Virus record (IMG/VR): IMGVR_UViG_3300025423_000070
Location: 1-28,963 of that record
Reading direction: 5' to 3' (one strand)
DNA: 28,963 nucleotides
DNA from: a virus
The stretch's first letter is position 1. Each line of letters opens with the position of its first letter. A program made the position numbers and the translations under genes. The notes beneath the pieces were generated by a model. That model saw nothing but the letters and a program-made list of their open reading frames with translations. It did not search any database and was not told the DNA's origin. Below, piece after piece: positions 6,338 to 12,038 of this stretch.

Positions 6338-6607
6338 TCAGGCTGGCTGCAGGTCCTTGATGTCGTGGCCGGTGACCAGACGGCCGCACAGCGTGACGTG
6401 ATTGCGGACCTGCTCGATCGTAGGGCTGTGCAGGTAGCAGACGTCGATCCACTGGCCGCACAGGCGGGTGCCTTCAAACCACGTCAGGTAGACGTCGTGG
6501 CCGCGCACGCACACGACCGTGCGCACGGTCGCCTCGGGCGTTTCATTGATCACGACGAGGTCGCAGACGCGCAGGTCCTTGGCTTTGATTTTCTGGGGCT
6601 TTTTCAT
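6338..6607 (-). CDS. Hypothetical 89-aa protein, beta-rich
   Basis: The ATG at 6607 is preceded by the repeated operon leader (CCTGAAAACGGAGAAACCGAC), here naming only its GGAG core as the ribosome site. The sequence opens with a Lys-rich stretch (MKKPQKIKAKDL). It continues with alternating hydrophobic strands (CDLVVINETPEATVRTVVCV, HDVYLTWFEG) reminiscent of small SH3-like barrels, which is a weak inference. Function unknown. Flanked by hairpins on both sides. Confidence 0.75.
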   Translation of the reverse strand: MKKPQKIKAKDLRVCDLVVINETPEATVRTVVCVRGHDVYLTWFEGTRLCGQWIDVCYLHSPTIEQVRNHVTLCGRLVTGHDIKDLQPA

Positions 6608-6642
6608 GTCGGTTTCTCCGTTTTCAGGTTAATGGTTTGGCG

Positions 6643-6690
6643 GGATTCCCACCGCACAGCCCGGCACGCCGGGCTGTACGTTGGGTTATC
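6643..6690 (-). repeat. Intergenic hairpin repeat, copy R2
   Basis: Second copy of the 48-bp element, nearly identical to R3 exactly 300 bp away. Arms ACAGCCCGGC (6656-6665) and GCCGGGCTGT (6668-6677) pair perfectly. It follows the 70-aa gene and precedes the leader of the 89-aa gene. Confidence 0.8.
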
Positions 6691-6695
6691 AGACT

Positions 6696-6908
6696 TTATA
6701 AATTCGATACAACCCAATTAAATCCAGTAAAAATAGAGCGCTCATCTTGGCGCACTGGGTGACCATCAACATAGATTGTCAGAGTGCCTTGGCCGTATAG
6801 TTCTCCACGCACATATGCTCGAGCGGCTCGCACTGCTGCTCTTATAGACTTAGCTTTGCGACTGCCATTGAGGTAGCTATTATTGTTTTTTGCGGACCAT
6901 GTAATCAT
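6696..6908 (-). CDS. Hypothetical 70-aa basic protein, AT-rich cassette
   Basis: Starts at the ATG at 6908, with GGAG in the repeated leader. The protein is basic with a helical arginine-rich centre (KAKSIRAAVRAARAYVRGEL) followed by a beta hairpin (TLTIYVDGHPVRQDERS). The pattern recalls small phage proteins that bind nucleic acid, but no family is recognised. Its codons are clearly more AT-rich than those of every neighbour in the operon. It is bracketed by hairpin repeats R2 and R3, suggesting insertion as a cassette by recombination between repeats. Confidence 0.75.
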   Translation of the reverse strand: MITWSAKNNNSYLNGSRKAKSIRAAVRAARAYVRGELYGQGTLTIYVDGHPVRQDERSIFTGFNWVVSNL

Positions 6909-6942
6909 GTCGTTTCTCCGGTTTCAGGTTAAGGGTTGAGGT

Positions 6943-6990
6943 GGATTCCCACCGCACAGCCCGGCACGCCGGGCTGTACGTTGGGTCATC
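6943..6990 (-). repeat. Intergenic hairpin repeat, copy R3
   Basis: Third copy of the 48-bp element, with perfect arms at 6956-6965 and 6968-6977. It differs from R2 at a single base (C versus T near its right end). The stop codon of the 21-residue ORF lies inside its right edge, so the element begins at the end of translation. Confidence 0.8.
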
Positions 6991-7051
6991 CCTTGGGGGC
7001 GAACTGCGCTGGTGGGTTCTGGGTGTTCAGGTGGGCTGGGATGTGGAACAT
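6986..7051 (-). CDS. 21-residue ORF heading the minus operon (possible leader peptide)
   Basis: Begins MFHIPAHLNTQNPP and ends QFAPKG. It has the full repeated leader with GGAG eight bases before the ATG at 7051, identical around the start to the leader of the next gene. Its stop codon falls within hairpin R3. Its position as first ORF of the operon and the adjoining hairpin would suit a leader peptide or a tiny functional phage protein. No membrane segment is present. The evidence for translation is the ribosome site, not the length. Confidence 0.5.
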   Translation of the reverse strand: MFHIPAHLNTQNPPAQFAPKG

Positions 7052-7174
7052 GTCGTTTCTCCGATTTCAGGTTTAAGGGTTTAAGGGTTTAGTCAATGTC
7101 CGAAGACGGCACGATCTTCTCATGCCGTTGCCGGAAACGTCAACACAATTGTATCTATGCAAAAGCTCATGCTG

Positions 7175-7189
7175 ATAGTCCTGGACTAT
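7175..7189. promoter_or_regulatory. Palindrome, possible operator
   Basis: ATAGTCC and GGACTAT flank a single T, giving a 15-bp dyad upstream of the minus operon, near a possible -10. The dyad is compatible with binding by a dimeric repressor. No repressor gene is recognised in the window. Confidence 0.35.
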
Positions 7190-7435
7190 TGACTCAGGGT
7201 GCACCTGTGCGCCCTCCGGCCGCTGAAAAAACGCGCGATTCGGGCCTGCGCACGCGTAGCATGAACCGTGCCAACAGGCCAAAAATGGCCTATGCACCAA
7301 AATGGGGAAAACGCTTAAAAGGGCCCATTTCGGGCCTCGTTTCCGGCAACCTAGGGTAGGGGTGCCAAAAAAAGTTGTCGGCCGTTCTAGGGCCCTTCTC
7401 GTGCGTTTTAGACATGGTAGGGTTTACCCTGATTT

Positions 7436-7570
7436 TGTGGATAACTTGGCCTTTTTTGTCCTTTTTTGTGGGGACAACTCTGCGACCAGATGTGGATAAC
7501 TTTGGTTGTCCACAGTGTGGATAACTCTGTGGATAAGTTATCCACATGTTGTTCAGCAGGTTGTGGATAT
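7436..7570. other. DnaA-box cluster, candidate replication origin
   Basis: Perfect DnaA boxes (TTATCCACA or its complement) lie at 7436-7444, 7491-7499, 7516-7524, 7528-7536 and 7538-7546. Near matches lie at 7506-7514 (TTGTCCACA) and 7562-7570 (TGTGGATAT). The pair at 7528-7546 forms the palindrome TGTGGATAAGTTATCCACA. T-rich tracts (CCTTTTTTGTCCTTTTTTG, about 7450-7468) could serve as an unwinding element. Such density is typical of bacterial and plasmid origins, not of ordinary phage intergenic DNA. Alternatives are DnaA-regulated transcription or a DnaA-titrating decoy. Confidence 0.75.
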
Positions 7571-7608
7571 CTTGCGTTGCCTGCATTTGGTGTGATACAT
7601 TCGGGCGC

Positions 7609-8025
7609 ATGACAGACCTCGACCCAAATCAGCACACATCCTCACCAGCCGCTACACCTGCGCCCGCTGAGCGCAAAAAGGTGGGCGGTGCACGCGCGAA
7701 CAGCGGCGGCGCACGCGTCGGCTCTGGCAGGCCGAAGACCACTCCAGTGCAGCAGGTCATGGCCAAAGTCAAGGCCGACATGCTGGAGCGCGCAGTCAAA
7801 GAGTGCAAGATCACGCCACTGGAGTACATGCTGCAGGTGCTCAGCGGTGATCACCCTGACGCGCGTGGCCCTGCTGATCGACAGTGGGCCGCGACGGCCG
7901 CCGCGCCGTACATGCACGCCAGGCTGTCGCAGGTCAACAGCACCACTGAGGCCAGCGTCAAAGTGAGCGCTGAAGAGGCCGCGGCGGTGACCAAAGACAT
8001 CGTTGGCACCCTGTTCGGCGCGTGA
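7609..8025 (+). CDS. terS: Terminase small subunit (putative)
   Basis: Predicted 138-residue DNA-recognition subunit of the packaging motor. The ATG at 7609 is the first start that leaves the DnaA-box region untranslated, but no Shine-Dalgarno site is visible. A leaderless or unusual start is possible, with TACATT at 7596-7601 as a weak -10. A low-complexity N-terminus leads to GGARVGSGRPK (about 33-43), the Gly/Arg-rich segment common at the N-terminus of phage small terminases. A helical DNA-binding/oligomerisation region follows (VKADMLERAVKECKITPLEYML). It lies directly upstream of terL, and its stop overlaps a possible GTG start of terL. Confidence 0.75.
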   Translation: MTDLDPNQHTSSPAATPAPAERKKVGGARANSGGARVGSGRPKTTPVQQVMAKVKADMLERAVKECKITPLEYMLQVLSGDHPDARGPADRQWAATAAAPYMHARLSQVNSTTEASVKVSAEEAAAVTKDIVGTLFGA

Positions 8026-8027
8026 CC

Positions 8028-9455
8028 ATGGCAGCCGTCGCAGAGGCCCCAGCGCTGACCCGCGGCGACGTCGAGGCCAAGCTGTCCACGCTGCCCCTGT
8101 ACGCCCTCAAGGCCGTGCGCGCACGCACCGATTGGCTGGCAAAGGCCCATGACTACCAAGTGCCTGAGCGCGACGACCTGTGGTCCTCGTGCCACATTTA
8201 CCTGCTGCTGGCCGGGCGCGGTGCCGGCAAGACGCGTGCAGCGGCCGAGTGGCTGTGGTGGCAGGCGTGGACGCACCCCGGCACGCGCTGGCTGATCAGC
8301 GCGCCCACGGCCGCCGACGTGCGCGACGTGGCGTTCTCGGGCGACAGCGGCATCATGACGGTCTGCCCCAAGGAGATCATAAAAAGCTACATGATTACAA
8401 CGTCCGAAATCGTTTTCATAAATGGCAGTATTATCAAGGGCATACCGGCGTCTGAGCCTGAGCGCTTCAGGGGGCCCCAATTCCACGGAGGCTGGTTAGA
8501 TGAACTTGCAGCATGGGAAGATTTAGATGAAGCTTGGAACCAAATCCAATTTGGTTTAAGACTTGGTAAGCATCCCCGTTTAATGTGCACCACAACACCT
8601 CGACCCAAGCCATTAATTTTTGATTTGGTAGAACGAGATGGCCACGACGTTTGCTATGTAAGCGCAACAACATACGACAACCTAGAAAATTTAGCACCAA
8701 CTTTTAAGGCGCAAATTTTGCAGTACGAAAATACTGCGCTTGGTGATCAGGAAATTAACGCGGTACTTTTAGATCCCAGCGATCATGGAATCATTAAACG
8801 CGACTGGTTTCGCTTATGGTATACGGATCGTGCTTTGCCAAAATTTACTATGGTGATTCAGTCATACGACTGCGCCACCAGCGCAAAAACTCATAACGAC
8901 AGTACCGCCTGCATTGTTTTGGGGGTATTTAAACCAGAAGATCGGCCCACCAGCGTGATGGTAATTGACGCATGGTCAGAGCGCATGGAATACCCTGACT
9001 TGCGCGCCAAGGCAATTGAAGATTACCAAGTGGTCTATGGTGACCCGGATGAATTTGGCCAAGGCAAAAAAACTGATGTGATTTTGATCGAAGACAAGAG
9101 TGCCGGAATCCAATTAATCCAAGACATGCAGCGTGCCGGTCTGCCGGTGCGTTCGTACAACCCGGGCAGGGCAGACAAAATTATGCGTGCCAACTTGGTG
9201 GCCCCCATCATTGAGCGCGGCTTGCTGTACTTGCCTGAGAGCGACAAGAACCCCGGCACGTTTCGGTCGTGGTTGAAGGACGCCATATCGCAATGGACAT
9301 CATTCCCTGAAACGCGGCATGACGACTACGTAGATGCCTTGACGCAAGCTTTGCGATACCTCAAAGATGCTGGGATAATTCGCATAGACCCACTCGACAC
9401 ATACGACGAGTACGCGGACGACCATAAGTTCCGCGTCAACCCATACGCCCAATAG
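8028..9455 (+). CDS. terL: Terminase large subunit (packaging ATPase/nuclease)
   Basis: ATP-driven DNA translocase and headful or site-specific nuclease that fills the procapsid through the portal. Counting from an alternative GTG at 8022 (overlapping the terS stop), Walker A GRGAGKT is at 65-71 and Walker B GGWLDEL at about 156-162. The coupling motif TTTPRP is at about 190-195. The RNase-H-like nuclease shows SYDCAT (Asp about 282), ILIEDKS (Glu about 356) and RHDDYVDAL near 431-439. Length is normal. The ATG at 8028 is a conventional choice; neither start has a clear ribosome site. Codon use is strongly GC-rich up to about 8380 and AT-richer after it, with the frame intact, so the gene looks chimeric. 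Confidence 0.95.
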   Translation: MAAVAEAPALTRGDVEAKLSTLPLYALKAVRARTDWLAKAHDYQVPERDDLWSSCHIYLLLAGRGAGKTRAAAEWLWWQAWTHPGTRWLISAPTAADVRDVAFSGDSGIMTVCPKEIIKSYMITTSEIVFINGSIIKGIPASEPERFRGPQFHGGWLDELAAWEDLDEAWNQIQFGLRLGKHPRLMCTTTPRPKPLIFDLVERDGHDVCYVSATTYDNLENLAPTFKAQILQYENTALGDQEINAVLLDPSDHGIIKRDWFRLWYTDRALPKFTMVIQSYDCATSAKTHNDSTACIVLGVFKPEDRPTSVMVIDAWSERMEYPDLRAKAIEDYQVVYGDPDEFGQGKKTDVILIEDKSAGIQLIQDMQRAGLPVRSYNPGRADKIMRANLVAPIIERGLLYLPESDKNPGTFRSWLKDAISQWTSFPETRHDDYVDALTQALRYLKDAGIIRIDPLDTYDEYADDHKFRVNPYAQ

Positions 9456-9465
9456 GAGCACTGGC

Positions 9466-12030
9466 ATGGCAAGCATAGAAGAGTTGATTAATCAGGCCAA
9501 AAATTTTGTTGGTGGTGTCAAGGACCAATACAAGCAAGACGTGGCCACCATGGACCAGCCCCGTGCCGCCACGGATTTACTGAACCGTGGATTGGTTGCC
9601 GGTACTGTTGGCGCTCCAGTGGACATGGTCAACACCGTTTTGACTCCGTTTGGTTTGGGCAGTGAGCGACCCATGCTGGGCAGTGAGCACATTGGCGACT
9701 TGATGCAGAAATATGGCATGGTGTCCGGTACACGCCGCCCAGTGTTAGAAATGGCTGCCAATGTTGCGCCCATGCTTGTGGACCCTGCTTTGGCTGCTGG
9801 AAAAATGGCTGCCCGAGAGCTTGGTCCCATGGCTGCAGGCAAGCTGGAAGACATGATGGCCAAGCAGGGCATGATTTTGCATGCTGCTCCACGTGGAACA
9901 AAAGTTGTGAAAGCTGCTGAGGAAGCAGCGCCAGCAACTCCTCCTGTTGAGTTGACGCCCGCGCAACAAGAAGTTTTGAAAAACTGGGGCAGCAAGCATG
10001 AGCGTGAAGCCAAGCTGAAGCAACGCGTTGAAGAAGATGAAGCAGAACAATTGGCCAACGAATCTGCCGGTGCCAGCCCGGAAAAAAATGTGCGTGCCAA
10101 AGGATCCACTGCGGCCGTTCCTCCCGATTACTGGCGCAAGCTGGCTGAGACTGAAGGAGATGCAAAAGTCTTGGCTGGGGTCCGTGCAGGTAAGCATTTG
10201 CGCCCTGACGGCAATGGTGGGTATATCGGGGGGCCAAGGACTGTTACGAGCCCACAGGGTTTGGGCAAGATGCGCAAGGACATTGACACCGATTTTTCTA
10301 ATTCGGTGGACGCTATTCGCATGGCCGACCCAGAGCGTTTGGGAACATGGTACGACCGCGCCAAGTCTGGAATGGCGCAAAGTACTGAACCGCACCAACT
10401 GGACCCGGTGTTGGGGCAGCACGCTGCATACAGCGCAGGCGTGTCTCCAGAAAGCGAGCTTGGCTTTTCTTTGAAACACCACAACTCACGCGCATTGGGC
10501 GAGCCGGGCATGGCCTACCGTGGCGCGGTAATGCGCAAGCTGGATGAGGCCGAGGCTGAAGGCAGGCCGATTGAGCTGGCGTTTAAAACCAACAAGTACC
10601 GTGACATGAACGATCCACGCATTCCAAATGCTGGTTTGTTTGGCGTCAATGATTTCCGCCGCGCTCAAGGCATGGGTTACACAGATCCTCAGGGGAATCC
10701 ATGGAAAGCTGGCGTTTCCGATACCATGCACCCCTTTATGGATGCCGAGACTGCATTGCAGGTAGACCGTGCAAACAACCGTGGCATTGGCGGACGCACA
10801 GATTGGAACGGAGCCCACATCCAAGAACTGCCATGGGTGTATGGCAAAGGCCAAGACATTCACACTCGCGGTGAGAACAGCCGTTTTGCCGGTGAAGGTG
10901 TTGAGGGAATTTCCAAAGCATTGCGTGAAGCCAACAACACGGCACGTGATTACATTTACAAGCATGCCGGGTCGGCAACGCATGAAGCTGTTCCCGGTGT
11001 GTCAACTGGCCACGTACCGCATATGCTGGAGGCATCCCCTGAGGAAAAATTGGCATATGGCCAGCAAGGGCGCTGGGACGTTCCATCTGCGTATTCATTG
11101 GCAGAGGCCCCATCGGTTGGCGCTGGCCGTCGTGATGCCATCTATTCTGCGCTTGGGCTGCGCCAGATGCCGTCTGAGTTGGGCATTGGTGCATACAAAA
11201 ATTCTCAAGACGTTATGGAACACAATCCGCTGACGATTGCGCGTCCTTTGCTTGATTTCCCCACTGGCGGAGGGGAAGGAAGGATTGATCCATTGACGCA
11301 AAAAGCCATGGAAATATCTGAAAAATTTCGAGCCATCAATGATGCGCAAGAAGCGGGCGCTTTCAATTTACCAAACACCAAAAAAGCAGCGCCGGGGAAA
11401 AATGCTTTGGTTTTGGACACTCGTCACCGCAATACCAACAAAACAAATGACCCATCTATGGGTGTTTTGCCAACACAAGATGAGTTGGCCAAATTGATTG
11501 ACTTAATTGACCGACATGGCTTGAGTAAAAAATTTGGAGTTACTCCAACCTCTCGTGGCATAACAATTTTCCCGTATGATCCTGATGAATCATGGCGTTC
11601 TGTGGACAAGTTGCTGAAAAAAGCAGGTCCAGAAATTCAATCCATCTACCCATCTTTTGTTCAGAAGTCCATCAATAGTTCTGGTTACATACCCGGTATT
11701 GGCAAGTGGGGCGAGAAAGGAATTGATCCAACAACTCCGTACAGTGGCGAAGCTACGACCAATTTCTTGCAAGCTGCTGCCGAAGCCCCTCAAGAAATTT
11801 CTTCTCGCATTGGAGAGTCTGAAAGCGTGCGCAAAGCCATCAAGCAAAAAATTGCACGTGATGCAGCTTTGCCGGGCGCGCGCGGAGACATTCAAGAGAC
11901 GCGTCGTTTCTTTGCCGAAGCGGACTGGCCAAAGGCCGTCAAGTTGGTGCGCGAAGGAATGACACCTGCTGCCGCATTGGCTGCACTGGGATACTCTGCC
12001 AGCTCGATGGCAGGAGAAAAAACTAAATAA
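9466..12030 (+). CDS. Large virion-type protein of unknown function between terL and portal
   Basis: Protein of 854 residues, with GGAG upstream of the ATG at 9466. No enzymatic motif is recognised. The N-terminal ~130 residues include a small hydrophobic stretch (LVAGTVGAPVDMVNTVL) and Met/Ala-rich helices. A charged helical linker follows at about 160-210 (KQRVEEDEAEQLANE). The central part is rich in conserved-looking Trp/Gly/Asn segments (WNGAHIQELPWVYG). The C-terminus ends with a hydrophobic Ala-rich helix (TPAAALAALGYSAS). Size and position suggest a virion component, perhaps internal or ejected with DNA, or a polyvalent protein delivered to the host; this is inference. It overlaps nothing and is nine bases from the portal gene. 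Confidence 0.75.
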   Translation: MASIEELINQAKNFVGGVKDQYKQDVATMDQPRAATDLLNRGLVAGTVGAPVDMVNTVLTPFGLGSERPMLGSEHIGDLMQKYGMVSGTRRPVLEMAANVAPMLVDPALAAGKMAARELGPMAAGKLEDMMAKQGMILHAAPRGTKVVKAAEEAAPATPPVELTPAQQEVLKNWGSKHEREAKLKQRVEEDEAEQLANESAGASPEKNVRAKGSTAAVPPDYWRKLAETEGDAKVLAGVRAGKHLRPDGNGGYIGGPRTVTSPQGLGKMRKDIDTDFSNSVDAIRMADPERLGTWYDRAKSGMAQSTEPHQLDPVLGQHAAYSAGVSPESELGFSLKHHNSRALGEPGMAYRGAVMRKLDEAEAEGRPIELAFKTNKYRDMNDPRIPNAGLFGVNDFRRAQGMGYTDPQGNPWKAGVSDTMHPFMDAETALQVDRANNRGIGGRTDWNGAHIQELPWVYGKGQDIHTRGENSRFAGEGVEGISKALREANNTARDYIYKHAGSATHEAVPGVSTGHVPHMLEASPEEKLAYGQQGRWDVPSAYSLAEAPSVGAGRRDAIYSALGLRQMPSELGIGAYKNSQDVMEHNPLTIARPLLDFPTGGGEGRIDPLTQKAMEISEKFRAINDAQEAGAFNLPNTKKAAPGKNALVLDTRHRNTNKTNDPSMGVLPTQDELAKLIDLIDRHGLSKKFGVTPTSRGITIFPYDPDESWRSVDKLLKKAGPEIQSIYPSFVQKSINSSGYIPGIGKWGEKGIDPTTPYSGEATTNFLQAAAEAPQEISSRIGESESVRKAIKQKIARDAALPGARGDIQETRRFFAEADWPKAVKLVREGMTPAAALAALGYSASSMAGEKTK

Positions 12031-12038
12031 GGCGTTAC

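Larger units (their letters stand above)
7052..7608. promoter_or_regulatory. Divergent control region between early (minus) and late (plus) operons
   Basis: A 557-bp stretch without a convincing gene; the ORFs found in it lack ribosome sites and translate repeats. It holds tandem TTTAAGGG-type repeats (about 7071-7090) and two copies of the GTTGCCGGAAAC motif in opposite orientations (7127-7138 plus, 7339-7350 minus). It also has a 15-bp palindrome at 7175-7189 (ATAGTCC/GGACTAT), a palindrome AGGGTTTACCCT at 7419-7430, and a possible minus-strand -10 TACAAT at 7148-7153. The DnaA-box cluster lies at its right end. Promoters for both operons must lie here or nearby, but none can be placed with certainty. 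Confidence 0.7.

Noticed and set aside
7073-7300. 75-codon minus-strand ORF at the head of the early operon
   Set aside because: It would read through the tandem repeats and the likely promoter/leader region; the 21-codon ORF with the conserved leader is the better first gene.
7316-7337. GC-rich inverted repeat with short T-run on the minus strand as a terminator
   Set aside because: The stem is only about five pairs and no gene ends just upstream of it; too weak to call.
7096-7359. 87-codon plus-strand ORF upstream of the DnaA cluster
   Set aside because: No ribosome site, basic low-information sequence, and it overlaps the motif and palindromes of the control region.
7290-7610. 106-codon minus-strand ORF in the control region
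   Set aside because: It runs through the DnaA-box repeats, has no ribosome site and shows no protein-like pattern; better read as noncoding.
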